Positions 1 through 10,841 of a stretch of 64,000 nucleotides of DNA are shown piece after piece. The notes under the pieces were generated by a model. The model did no database searches and had not been told where the DNA came from. It saw only the letters and a list, made by a program, of their open reading frames with translations. The stretch is from Hetaerina americana (taxonomy: Eukaryota > Arthropoda > Insecta > Odonata > Calopterygidae), in contig JAKTNV010000010.1 of the NCBI GenBank assembly GCA_022747635.1, positions 41,391,027 through 41,455,026 on the forward strand. The letters run 5' to 3'. The translations under genes were made by a program, and so were the position numbers. The stretch's first letter is position 1, and every line of letters starts with the position of its first letter.

Positions 1-460
1 AAAGGTATTTCTTGAGGGAGGCTGCTAATCCACTTACACAACTCTCACCAAGGACCCGGCCTTCGCTTTCTAAATAGAAATTTAGTCTTTCCTTAAATTT
101 GTACCAGATAAAGCTCACCTCCCAAGACATTGCTACTCTATTCTCCCTCAAATCCTTGAACATCCCAGTTTTAGAGTGATGTTGAGCCGTGTTTTATGGC
201 TAATTTTAAGCAGCTTTTGACGTCGCAAAAGAAGACCAAGGGAAAATTGGGGATGTGGCCTCATCTCACTCTCTTCCCTCGGTCGAAAGTATAATTAAAG
301 ACTGAAGTAAGTAGACCCCGGAAATTTTTTTCTGTAAGGTCAAGATTAAGGTCAATTTGGCATTGAGAGAAGTGTCAATATCATTTTTCTCCGAATTCTC
401 AAGCCTCAGGTTCTAGGAGGGAGTTAAAGAAAAGTTATTTACTAATTTTCTGCCTTTTAG
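1..460. other. left-edge sequence, no feature recognised
   Basis: No gene, repeat or RNA is recognisable. A pyrimidine-rich stretch ending in an AG at 459-460 looks like a splice acceptor for the open frame that follows. That frame is already open from 367, just after an in-frame stop at 364-366, so the acceptor is possible but not required. Confidence 0.4.
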
Positions 461-801
461 GCTACGGACAGACTTGTCGGCGCGTTCGTGTTGCGCGTAT
501 TTTTCAGAATTATGGAGAATATCTACGGACTAATAACATAAGAATTAAAACGATGGCTGGATTACTCAATTGCAGAATGAATGAAGGTTACAGAGGTCAT
601 ATTGTAGCACGTATGTCCGGAAGCGCGGGGAGTTTACAGTTTTCATGTTGGGATATACTTAAGCTCGTGGGAGAAGCCGACAACTTTGAAGTAATCACAA
701 GCCAGCTGAGCGATGGAGGAGGCTCAGCTATACTTGACATGGACAATTTCCGATTTACCCATAGATCCAACATCAAAAGACGTGACGTCCTGTCGGGACA
801 G
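461..801 (+). CDS. candidate internal exon or open frame, unknown product
   Basis: The frame starting at 463 is open from 367 to a TAG at 811-813, about 148 codons, which is long for this AT-rich DNA. Reading from the acceptor-like AG at 460 to a donor-like GT after CAG at 799-801 gives 113 codons. The peptide has Cys near its start (YGQTCRRVRV), GLLNCRMNEGYRGH in the middle, and an acidic stretch with SDGGGSAILDMDNFRF near its end. I do not recognise a domain. It does not resemble the CUB exons downstream, and its end phase (0) does not directly fit the exon at 10713, which needs two carried-over bases. It could be an exon of that gene several introns upstream, an exon of another gene, a mobile-element fragment, or chance. 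The neighbouring inverted repeat at 967-1182 keeps a mobile origin possible. Confidence 0.3.
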
Positions 802-966
802 GTAGATCGGTAGCTTGATAACAGTTTTTTTGGGGAAGGAAATCCGTACTGGAGTGATCGAGGTCTATTGGGTTCTGTAAGGGACTATTTTTTCCAGAGA
901 ATGTGGGAGGCCAAGTTTGGAAAACGAGAATGATGGTGAAGTAAGATCTGGTGCTTTCCGGCGTAT

Positions 967-1182
967 ATTCTCGATGAAGTTTTCTCGGGTCTTCCACCGG
1001 GTCAGGGGCTCCATGTTGGCCGACGTTTCGATGCACGACTCGTGTATGATGAATCCCTGAAGACGATGAAATCCAATGAAATTTCATCATCCCTGAAGAC
1101 GATGCACGAGTCGGGCATCGAAACGTCGGCCAACATGGAACCCCTGACCCGGTGGAAGACCCGAGAAAAATTCTTCGAGAAT
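967..1182. repeat. large inverted repeat with Penelope-tail-like motifs
   Basis: Arms at 967-1044 and 1105-1182 are 78 bp each and complementary except at four positions, separated by a 60-nt loop. Two direct copies of TCCCTGAAGACGATG lie in or next to the loop. The second runs into the right arm, where CTGAAGA, a CGATGC/GCATCG stem and GAAACGTC follow in order. That order resembles the tail sequences and hammerhead-like cores of Penelope-like retroelements. The resemblance to hammerhead cores is imperfect because the base before GAAA cannot also close the stem. Likely a relic of two Penelope tails in inverted orientation. The family assignment is inference. Confidence 0.6.
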
Positions 1183-3338
1183 GATGGTCGTTGTGGAAAC
1201 GGTGGCAATAATATATGGTTTTATCGGAAAGACGCCATCACAATAGGTTTGAGATGAGAAGCAGCAATTTCCCCTCTACCCGTTTACGCTTTCTCTTGGA
1301 GCAACTTGCGTCATAAGAATGCTAATACAGGAATTTTTAGTGGGACCACATTCAGTGCTTCCGGTGATGATGGCATTGGACATTATGAGTTAGAGGGGTA
1401 CGGCGTTGAATTTTGTCAAGTGTTCATGTGGTTTCAAGTTTGAAACTAATGGGGACACGATATTTGTATGGAGAAGGACTGAAGGAGGAAACTGTTTGGA
1501 AGCTGCGAAAGACTGAGGAAAAACTGGAGCATTTGGTGCGGCTTTTTTCGGAGGTTCAAACACGGAAAATGGGAAACGCACAGCATTTTGTCTGCTCAAT
1601 CTTCCTGAAGGATGATGTTCCAGTACATTCCACGCCATAACAACTGCACTATCTTAAAAGATACATTTACGAACTGTAATTAAAAAGCAGTTATTGTGAG
1701 ATTTTTTTCGTTATTTGTTTCCAATCTTTTTAATCCCAAAACAGGAAAGGAGTTAAACAATTAACAATGGCCAATAACTCACAAATTTGAGAGAAAAGAT
1801 TTTTTTTTGTTTCCCACTCCCAACTATTGAGAATTCTTGTCAGCACTTTAAAGATCCCGCAGTCTTTTCTATATTCAATCTGAATTCTGCATGCTACTAG
1901 TTTCCACAAACAGAGCATTAAAGATCGTGTACAACGTTCACACCACCCTTATGGCGAAGTGCTACGTGAATTTCGGATTTACTTTTGGAACATTGGGATC
2001 AAGCGTTCTCGTGAGTCCTGGTCGAAATCATCAAATTTAATTTAAACATGTAATTTTTGACAATGTTCGATATTTTTTATGAACATACTCTATTTATTTA
2101 ATGAACAAATGTTGCTTTAAGTGTCAGAGAGTTATTTTCCATATTTTCTAAATGTGGCTTAATCAAAGTGAAATAGTATTAACACGGGTTGTTTTTTCCT
2201 TGTCCCGTAAAGAAATAATCGGAGTAAAAGTGGCCATAATCACAGTTACGAAAAGCTTACTTAATCTTCCAACCCTCAAAGTGACGTCGCTAAGCCTCTT
2301 GGAAGCCGATAGAGGGTACATAATGGGAAAAGTGTTTAGTGTGGTAAAGAGAGAGGTGGGAAAGGAGTAAGGGAAGGTTGGGATAAGAGAAAGGAGTGGG
2401 ATAACCATGGAGAAGGGTGTCCTGAATTAACTGATAAAGCACGATTTCCAACAGAAAAGGAAATCCATCCCTCTTCTCCTTTACCCTCCCCATATCACAC
2501 ACTCTCTTTCTCTCTCTCCGTCTTAATCCTTTCCCAAAAGATTCTTCCTCATTTCTACCTGCTCTAAATACTATCTTAGAATCTATTTTAGAATTTTTCT
2601 TAGAGGAGGTTCTCAAATATTCCCGCTGTGAATAATTCGTTATAATTCCTAACTTACGTTCCTAATGCCGTTAACCATTACCAAACATTTGTTTGGTTAC
2701 CTGAGGGAATCCAAGGGGAATCGTGGGAACGGAGTGATTGGGCAAGAGTCGTAAAAGGAGAAGGAAATACCCACGGTGAAGTGGACGCAGTCCACTTGGG
2801 ATTGGGAATGTCGCTTCAATGGAAAAAATTATTATAAGCAAATATTGCGAATTGATTCACATGAAAAGCATTGTTTTCTCAGCATCGATTTCAGATGAAT
2901 CGATTCCCTACTTGCGATATGATGGAAGAGATCCTGTAAATTCTAGGGGAGGAGATAGTTAGGGAATTTTGGAAATATAAATTTAGTCAAATGTATTTTT
3001 CAAACCAAAAAATGCTTCGAATTTCCGATAAATATTCATGCTAAGAGTTGAATTATTTACGTCCATTTATTAAATGATCATCCTCGCAAGCATTTCAACC
3101 TTGCTTCGCATCGGTGATGCAACCTTAATATTTTAAGACAGAAACTGATATTCATTTAAATTCTTAAAGAAAAGAGTATTTCCGTGACCTTCTTTTTAAT
3201 TTCAGGGACACCAAAAATTACGGCGTTTTAATTGCCATAAAACTATTTTGACTTTCAACTCATAGCAATACTGTTACGGTAACATAAACAACAAGTGAGA
3301 AAAAGACGCATCTGGCTAATGTAAACTTCTACTCCTAC
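1183..3338. other. AT-rich spacer with a purine/pyrimidine switch
   Basis: No coding region is supported; short open frames here have no recognisable motifs. From about 2335 to 2420 the plus strand is purine-rich (GGGAAAGGAG-like) and from about 2455 to 2530 it becomes pyrimidine-rich (CTCTCTTTCTCTCT-like), so the halves are loosely complementary. Nothing else stands out. Confidence 0.4.
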
Positions 3339-4570
3339 ATGATCTACATAGAGAAAAAGTATTTAAATTGCAAAATTTATATTCTCAGAAGTATTCAGCA
3401 TCATTTTTCTAGCAAAATGAGTTTGTCCGTGCACGCTCACATCGCATTTTTAGATGCCCGAATTTCCCTTCTTAATTCCACACCTCATACTCGTATATCA
3501 GATCGACAAACAAACGACTATGTCTTTCCTTTTAAGAGCTGTCATCCTCTCTACACTAAACGGTCAATCCTGCATTATCTTTCAATCCGGGACTACCAAA
3601 TCTCCAACAACCCTGATTCCCTAAATAAATTCCAGTCAAACTTTCATATCTATCATGGGACGTGGTTATCTGGACTCCTTCATGCACGAAAAACCCTAAA
3701 ACGTACGAGCATACACCCCTAAAATATCCCATTAGAATAAAAATGATATTGTTCCTTTGCACAACCTACTTCCCTTTCGTGGCATGCACACCCTAAAAAT
3801 TATTCTTAGCGACATTTACTCCATTCTCCCCAACAAAAAAATCACTCCCAACCTACATTCCAAATACCCCTCTATATTATTTAAATGGCTATCAAATCTT
3901 TCATGTATTCCTAAAAACCAACAGGCCCCTTTTAATATCCATTGCGATTACGAAAATCCCTTCGACTTCATTCAATCATGCCAGATTCCAAACCTGCTCC
4001 ATCACAAAATCTCTTCAACAACAGGACCTTCTTAAATATCTCCCTTCCATTCCAACTTCTTCCTGCATTTCAAAAACAGTCATTTATCTCCCACAACTCA
4101 AACTCTGCCAAGGTTTTTATCCTGGTCAATGCTCTATTTCCTTCCATATTAGAATTAGCACTCACAGAGCATCCTGGAACCCGTCCACCCCACTCACCTT
4201 CCTCCTATTTCCCAGACTCACAGCTAACCATGGAGAAAGTTTTCATTATTGTTGCAGAGGGTCTATTATTTCCTCCCTCCCATCAGCTGCCAAGCCAATC
4301 AAATTAAGACCCTGGAATTAGCTCGAATCTTACTATTTAAATCCTTCCAACCTCTCAGATTAAACCCTTCCCCATTAGCTAACACCAACACCCTATCTCT
4401 CCTCTTCTCTCAACAACTAATCATCTATAATGTATGGCCCTCTGTTTATCCTTACCCACCAAAATCCTCTCTTCTCCAAATCTTCCTCAGTCTAATCAGT
4501 TGCTCCTCATCATCGGATGAAGGAAGCTGGAGCCACTAAAATATAGAAGTCTTCAATGAGCATTAAATAT
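3339..4570 (+). mobile_element. Penelope-like retroelement copy 1, 3' part, decayed
   Basis: Plus-strand frames broken by shifts and stops keep the order seen at the C-terminal end of Penelope-like polymerases. Near 3495-3575 a TNDYVFPFKSCHPLYTKRSI segment matches the RT-thumb signature (CHP followed by a basic KRSI motif). Near 4075-4190 a frame reads VIYL, a short Cys-spaced stretch, FYPGQ and then HRASWN, the layout of a GIY-YIG endonuclease. The tail at 4514-4547 (GGATGAAGGAAGCTGG then AGCCACTAAAATAT) is shared with copy 2. These elements normally encode RT fused to GIY-YIG; this copy is 5'-truncated and non-functional. It lies tail to tail with copy 2. Confidence 0.65.
4514..4547 (+). 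ncRNA. hammerhead-like tail motif of Penelope copy 1 (degenerate)
   Basis: The order GATGA, a short GC-containing stem (AGCTGGAGC), and AAA resembles a hammerhead ribozyme core (CUGANGA, stem II, GAAA). Comparison with copy 2 suggests an ancestral form ending in CCACCGAAATATTC. Penelope-like elements are known to carry hammerhead motifs. This copy has substitutions in the core and is unlikely to cleave. Confidence 0.3.
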
Positions 4571-4739
4571 TTTAATGATACTGTGATTATATTTTCTTAT
4601 GCTAGTATCTCTATTCAATATATGAATATGAATAATTCACATGGATTGTGAATATTTTTCATGAAAAAACTATGCATAAATATTTTTTCTAGAAAAATTT
4701 CAGCAGCGTATGTATTAAAGGTAGGTAGTAGGTTGGTTT

Positions 4740-7050
4740 GCAAGCGTGACGATGATGTATAAAAAATTTAGGAACAAAATACATAACCACAGTTTTGATT
4801 ATTGAATATTTCGGTGGCCAGGCTAGCTTTTCCAACAGAAGGAAGAAAACTTAGGGCATAGATAATGGGGATGGGCATACGGAGGACGAGTGAAGGAGAG
4901 CGGGAAGGGAGAGGGAGGGGTTTGGGGATGATTGTTAGGGTCAAGGGTTGATGGGAAGGAGGTTTCACCCCCTAGTGGACAAGACACAGACCAAAGTCTA
5001 AGCGTGTACCCAGGAGCCTACCAAGGATTTATGCCAGCTCGAAGGTTTTGAGTTTTAGCGGTTTATCTGAAAGGGGTAGTGAAGCAATAATAGACACATT
5101 AAAATAATGGTTCAATCCCCTAGGGAGGTAGGCAATCTTACAAATTTGATATGGAGACAAGTTTTGTATAGGTTTACATGAGGTGTACTAGTTGTTGATG
5201 AGGATTTTGAGGGGTGGTGGGCACTGCTCTAGGTAGAAGGGACAGAGTTAGCAGTTAAGTTTATAGATGTTACTGCGGGTGGTGAATGAGAGAGTACCGT
5301 GGGATGGAAGAGAATTGATACATTGAGAGGGGAGGCAAGGAGTGGTGAAGAAGGGACATGTTTTATATTTTGGTCTGGTGTGGGGTACTGATGTAGGTTT
5401 GTGAATGGTAGAGGATTTGGATAAGGGCTAGGTGGTTTTTCACATGGCATATTAATTGTTGAGTCATTTAAAAGTAAGCAAGGGACATTTGCTGGATATG
5501 TTTGCTATTGTTTTTTAGAGTTTCGCTATTGTTGTGAGAGTGTGCAGGTTGGTGTCTTGGGAAGATTTAGGAGGTGACAGTGTCAAAGGATTTTTTAATG
5601 TGAAGGGGCTCATTTTCTAATTAACATGGAGGAGGAGAATTTCAATTAAATATTGGATGAATGTGCCCAGGAAGTTTGGGTTATAACAGGTACCATGACC
5701 GTGGGCGGAGAATGAGAGTGGAAGAGAACATATAGTGAGTGATGGGTGGCAGCTGGTGTCGTCGAGGTGTTGTTGTTTATTAGTGGGTTTAATGTGGGCA
5801 GAAGTGTGATAATTTTTATCAGTAAGAGAAATGTTGACATCAGGGAAACTGATTTCTGAGGTAGAATAGATGGAAGTGAAGGAGAGAGAAGAGAAAGTAT
5901 TGAGAGAGGAAATGAATTTTTCAAGGAATTCCATGCTCTTTGGCCAGAGAAGGAATATATCATCTTTATATTTGGCCCATAGAAGAGGTTGCAGGGGTTA
6001 GCCTGGGAGCAAGTTACTTTTAAGGAGACCAAGATGGAGATGTGATAATGAGGGGTTGAATTTACTGTCCATTGCCCAACTTTTTCCTTGAAAGTAATGT
6101 TCATTTTTGAAGGAGAAGGAGTTGTGGGTAAGAATGAGATGAGACAGATTCAGAATAAACTCAGTGCTGGGAATATGTGGTGTGTGGGATTTGGATAATT
6201 AGTGGTACAGAAATGAGAGACCTTCAGAGTAGTAGTTGATAGGCAACTGTAGAGTTCACTCAATGCTAAGTTCAATGATTTATATATTATATGTATAATC
6301 CCTTCCCCATGAATACAATTCTGACATGATAGAAGGGATTTTGCATTTTTATGACACCTGCTTTGCTGGTGGGAGTAATGATAATTGCTCCTGATGCTCT
6401 TGCTTGAGACACTCATGCCAAGTTGAAGGGGAAAAGCTATGCAAAAGGTAGTCTGCACAGCGAATGTCCTTGGTGAGGCAGCTGAGAAGATATCTGATCC
6501 TCAATGAGATGAACATTTGATTGATATTAACAATACTATTGAGGAAAGCAATATGAAACCTCAATTAAGTATCCCATGCAACAATAATGGACTTTGATCT
6601 GAGTATGAGTCCTCGCAACTAGGGGATTCAGTATGCTTGGCCATATGATATACCTCACAGGGGGTAAGGCAAGGCTTGCAATCACTATTGCATGAAATTT
6701 TTTGCGAAGCTAAATCAACCCTAGTAGCATAGAAGACACTTAAGGGGATTGAAATAGTTAGAATAGGGACTAGGAATGTAACCATGAGGTTGAGAACAGG
6801 GAAATATGAAAATATAGTGCAAAAGATAAAGGGGGTAATATAGATATTTAGGGCTGTTCGAGCTGAAGGAAGGATAGTGGGGATAACTGGAGCAATAGTT
6901 TCAAAGTAATATTTTGCAGAGAGAAAGAGAACCAGTGAGGGTTTGAAGTAGTATTGAATAAAGAGGTAAGCAGAAGTGTAATAAACATAGAGCAAGCAAC
7001 CGATAGAATATTATTGGTAGAAGTAAAAGCTGAACCAACATACTTGGTCA
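4740..7050 (-). mobile_element. Penelope-like retroelement copy 2, RT region, decayed
   Basis: Minus-strand frames, shifted in several places, show Penelope-type RT motifs in order. Around 6085-6130 a segment reads HNSFSFKNEHYFQGKSWAMD, corresponding to the AMG-type motif region. Around 5945-5975 comes the catalytic block as KYKDDIFLLWP, with YIDD degraded to YKDD. Around 5760-5935 comes EFLEKFISSLNTFSS, then FPDVNISLTD, then AHIKPTNKQQHLDDTSCHP. The tail at 4804-4842 reads, on the minus strand, GAAAAGCTAGCC then GGCCACCGAAATATTC, similar to the tail of copy 1. The GIY-YIG portion should lie at about 4850-5500 but is not clear. It is a pseudogene copy, and copies 1 and 2 look like one subfamily. 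Confidence 0.7.
4804..4842 (-). ncRNA. hammerhead-like tail motif of Penelope copy 2 (degenerate)
   Basis: On the minus strand the sequence runs CTTCTGTTGGAAAAGC, TAGCCTGG, CCACCGAAATATTC. It keeps the GAAA box but has CTGTTG in place of CTGATGA. It aligns with 4514-4547, which supports a conserved element terminus. Ribozyme activity is not claimed. Confidence 0.3.
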
Positions 7051-7082
7051 TTATTCTTGTTTGTGTGCCATTAAGTAATCAT

Positions 7083-7095
7083 GGGGGGGGGGGGG
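7083..7095 (+). repeat. 13-G homopolymer
   Basis: Thirteen consecutive G residues at the boundary between the Penelope-like copy and the non-LTR element. Low-complexity sequence with no assigned role. Confidence 0.9.
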
Positions 7096-8330
7096 AAGTC
7101 CTCAGAGGACATGATTAATGAGAAGACATACATGCAGTTGTTCCTGGAAATAAATATTTAATGATGATGAGAGATAGTAATGCAATGGTAGGTAAGAGAA
7201 AATATGTTAATTAGTTGAGGAACTAAAATTTAGGAACAAGGAATGATTGTGGGGAGAAATCAATACGGTTCTGGAAGTTACAGGAATTAATCATGGTGAA
7301 CACGGTTTGAACACTGCAATAGGCATAAATGTTCATAGAAAATACCTGAGGATTGAGAAAGATATCGGTTTGAATATATTATGTGTAGACAAAGATTTAG
7401 GAACAGTGTGATTGATTCTCAGTTTCCAAAGAAACTACGGGAGATGCTGTAACAGTAACTTTTGATGGAGTCATCCACTAATGTGCATTTCAATGCAACA
7501 ATGTCAGAGTGTAAAAATCATTTGCCTTGACCAGAATTCCAGAGTTTCAGAGGGTCCCTTGATAGCATAACTTGCTAAAGCACTCGACCAGATATTGAGG
7601 GTTCATATCTTGGCAAGCCAATTGATTTTTACAATCTGAAATTGCTGTATTGAGATCCACAGTTTACCAGGAGTGGATGCAGATTCAGATCATAATGCAG
7701 ACATCATTGAAAAAGAATGATGTCAGATTCAAGAAAATAAAACAGGAAAGACAGCTTAGGAAATGGAATGCAAATGAATTAACCAAGACAGAAGGAGTAC
7801 CAAGAGGGAGAAGAAAAATAAAGTCGTGAGGACAAAGAGTTGATGCAATACTAGGAAAATTGAAATAAAAACCATATCAGAAGCCACAAAAATACTATGG
7901 GAACATAAGTAGGAAAGGAACAAGAAGAAAATGGGTTAAAGATGAGATGACTAGGACGATAAATGAGAGAAGGAAATGGAAGAATTTGAGTATAGATTTA
8001 GGCAGAGGGAAATGCAAAAAAGTTGATAATAAACAGATGTGAAACTGGTAAAGCGATGGGAGTGAGGTAGATGAATCCATGAGAGGATGTGGAATGTATG
8101 CAAAGCAAGGGTGAAATGGTTGCACTCTATAGGAAGGTGAAAACGCTTTCAGCAAGAAAGATGGAAAATCTATGAAAACAATCAAAGATTTAAGATTTCA
8201 TTGAAAAATCAGGAAAATCATTAATTGAGACAGTGAACATTCAAGAGAGACGTAAGTAATGTACAGACAACTGTATGGTAAAGATATTACAACAGCAACC
8301 CTAGACATTAAAAGAGAATATCAAATCTCA
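7096..8330 (+). mobile_element. non-LTR retrotransposon (family L), endonuclease to RT linker, decayed
   Basis: Broken plus-strand frames keep the order of the common insect AP-endonuclease/RT LINE. Near 7155-7200 MMRDSNAMVGK matches the endonuclease GDFNA block. Near 7230-7290 GTRNDCGEK matches the following conserved block. After the foldback insertion, DADSDHNA near 7675 matches the SDHN catalytic block at the endonuclease end. Linker motifs follow (near 7925 KKWVKDEM and RRKWKNLSIDLGR; near 8135 KTLSARK-like). The copy is interrupted by the foldback element at 7426-7653 and stops being recognisable near 8330. It resumes at about 9040. Confidence 0.7.
7426..7653 (+). mobile_element. foldback SINE-like element with tRNA-like core (longer copy)
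   Basis: The insertion interrupts the endonuclease region of family L and is flanked by decayed 12-bp duplications (GATTCTCAGTTT at 7414-7425, GATCCACAGTTT at 7654-7665, 9 of 12 identical). After a head starting CCAAAGAAACTACGGGAG there are inverted arms, left about 7487-7540 (TGTAAAAATCATTTGCCTTG) and right about 7612-7653 (GATTTTTACAATCTGAAATT). Between them is a tRNA-like core with an A-box-like TAGCATAACTTGC near 7563 and a B-box-like GGTTCATATC near 7600. The same head and arms occur at 29898-30055. The combination of tRNA-like promoter and target duplication fits a SINE moved by LINE machinery; the inverted arms are unusual. Confidence 0.65.
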
Positions 8331-9035
8331 TACTATCAAATCTCATATTTGAGTTATCATAATTTGTTTCCTTCTATATACATTTTTTATCAGGTTTCAT
8401 ACAAAATCCTACTTTTCCATTGTATGTGGAACCCCATATTTACTTGTACATGATTTCATTTTCATTTTTTCCACCAATGATGTCACTTTGCTGGATTGAA
8501 AAAACTTCAAATTCTAAAACAGTTTCTCATGTACATGAGCCTTTATTGAAAAAACTTTTTTGACTATGTTTCATCCAACAAATATACTTAAAAATGATGA
8601 AAGAGAGTGTCAAAGTGAATGGCTGTAGGAAAGAATTTGAATATGGCAAGGCAGCACAGAAATCATCTAGTGATGAAAATGTGAACTCGTAATCTCAGTC
8701 TGCCAGGAAAAGATTCATACTATGAAATGAATGCATTGTGCAACTAGGAGTTAGCTATTTAATTTATACATTGCAAGAATACTTTAACAGCATTCTTGCA
8801 AAACTACTGATAAGTTTAGGGAAACATGGGATGAACTATTATTTATAGATGAATGGACGGCATATGAATTTCACACACCGTTGGGTTTAATACTGGGCAA
8901 ACCATACCATCACCTACCAAACTGACCTTCAGGTTGATTACTGTGTTTATGGTTTAATTGGATTATGGTGAATATATGAAACAGGAATTTGATGGAATGA
9001 TTTTTCAAATCAGTTATAGGCCCAATATCATAAAC
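8331..9035. other. spacer or insertion inside the non-LTR copy, unidentified
   Basis: The non-LTR frame cannot be followed here. The sequence is AT-rich with no motif I recognise. It may be a later insertion or simply eroded element sequence. Confidence 0.35.
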
Positions 9036-9930
9036 GTAAAAGGCATCCATAAGGGAGGACTACAGTATAATAAGTTTGATTTGGCATGCTGCTAAAGTGG
9101 TTTTCAGTAATCATCAATAAGAGGATGGAGAACAGGACAAATAATACTGAGGGGATAGTCGATTCGGGTCAAGAAAGGGGAGAAGAACACCTTATGCCAT
9201 AGCAGTAATTAGATCACTAGTTGAAAGGAGTACAGAATACAATCAGGATAGATTTGTTCATTTTGTAGAATTCAATGACGCATTCGATAGAATGAATTGA
9301 GTAAAATAATTAGATACATTGCAAAAAATGGAAATGGATTGGAGGGATAGGAGACTTCTCTGCAATCTGTGCATGTCTCAGATTGCTCACTGGCAGATGG
9401 AGAATCCAGATGGTCAGTTTTAGGAATAAGGGTTTCTATTATCATCTGCATTCTCATCATTCATTACCATCATCAAAATTTGGGTGTCCATCTGTGCTGC
9501 TCATTGTGTATGTAGAGGAAATGGTTAAAGAGGAATGGGAAAAACTGGATAGGAATGTAAGTCGTTGGGAAATTTATAACATCAGTTAGGTTTACTGATA
9601 ATCAATCTTTAGTTTTCCAATCAGCAAAGATTTGACATTGCTGAGTACATTGTAAAGTCAGTGGGATAGGTATTGGATGAGGATAAATGAAAACAAATCC
9701 AAGGTTATGTTGTTTTCAATAAAGAAATATACTAAGGTAAATATTAAAATAGGTGCTTATAAATCTGAGCTGTAAGAACAGTTTACCCATCTTTGAAGTG
9801 TTTTGAAGCAGGATGGGCAAAGAAACTTTCACAAGGAATAAAGAATTGATGTCAGGGAAATTGGGTAAGGATGATGAAAAAGGCCTCCTTTAAATTTTGA
9901 TATGGATTAAAATCAAAATTACAGATTTAT
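9036..9930 (+). mobile_element. non-LTR retrotransposon (family L), RT region, decayed
   Basis: Frames around 9070-9320 read ISLIWHAAKVV, then a GFRKGRGT-like box, then AIAVIRSLVERSTEYNQDRF and FNDAFDRMN (RT motifs 0-A). From 9335 the DNA closely parallels 29160-29700 (GGAGGGATAGGAGACTTCTC against GGAGGGACAGGAGGCTAATC). The catalytic FADD block is degraded. It is probably the same insertion as 7096-8330. Confidence 0.7.
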
Positions 9931-10712
9931 GGGTAATGTGGTGTAACGGTTCCATAATAACAGAGACAAAAATTCTTGCAATTTTCCAATCAATAAAGAT
10001 TTATTTTTGACTCATTTAGTTCCTTAAGTTAAAAGTACAAGGGTTTTTGTCGTTGTTATTTGATATGGGTTGTGGTTTTCTTAAGTCACAGAAACATGAT
10101 CATTGAAGCAAGAAAATAGGAATAGATTGTGGAGGTTTTTGGATGCTCCAATGACATTTGATGTTTCCAATGCTCATTAATCAGTGTCTGTTAGCACCGA
10201 CTTCTGACTAATGGAACTATTAGCGAAAAAGGGCAAAATAATTTCTCAAATTATATGAATATATTAGATTAAAATCATATTTGAAATAGATTAGGAGAAT
10301 TATTATCTCTAACAATCAATTGCATAGAATAAATATATTTTTTAAACTGACAATGTTAACATCTAAACATTTCTCTTGTGAAACTTCTAGTTAAACATTG
10401 TTTATAATTTGCCAGTATTCTAAATGTTTCATGCCCATTGGAAGAAATAATTTTAATATTTCATTTAAGAATGTTTTTTTGAATTTACAATAGTTCTAAA
10501 TAAAAATGTAAGTTTGTTAATTACATTTGTTTATAATGAAAATGTCAATAATTAGCACTTGTCAGAATTATCCATTTTTATTGGTGGTGATATTATGTGA
10601 ATATTTCTGTGCTAAATAATTCTGTAAAGCAGTTCATATACTTTAGTGTGTGCCTACTCCTAAACTTTCAAATAGTATAATCATATTGCTGTTTTTTATT
10701 TTATCCATTTAG
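9931..10712. other. AT-rich intronic sequence before the first recognised CUB exon
   Basis: No coding, RNA or repeat feature is recognised. It ends in a pyrimidine tract and the AG acceptor at 10711-10712 of the first CUB exon. Confidence 0.5.
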
Positions 10713-10841
10713 CCACTGTGATACTGACTACATAGCCATTCACAAAGGCTCAACTATATCCAGTCCACTGCTTACAAAGATATGTGGTACTCGAAAAACA
10801 CAAGTTGAGTTCTCTGGACCAAATGTTCTCATCGAATTCAG
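10713..10841 (+). CDS. CUB-domain protein, exon A (first exon recognised)
   Basis: First of eleven exons of a secreted or membrane-attached CUB-domain protein. The frame begins with one base completing a split codon, so at least one upstream exon exists that I could not find. It encodes the second half of a CUB domain: CDTDYIAIHKG, then LLTKICG, then a strand ending GPNVLIEF, the usual C-x(3)-YI-x-I, KICG and V-x-IEF pattern. CUB domains are beta-sandwich modules that mediate extracellular protein binding. The exon sits between a TTTATCCATTTAG acceptor and a CAG/GTAACA donor and leaves two bases, matching exon B. The whole chain A-K gives about 610 codons with no internal stop, which strongly supports the gene. 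I do not recognise a named orthologue. Confidence 0.85.

Noticed and set aside
4768..5450. Small secreted proteins on the minus strand
   Set aside because: Pro/Ser-rich frames in the distal part of Penelope copy 2, without independent support.
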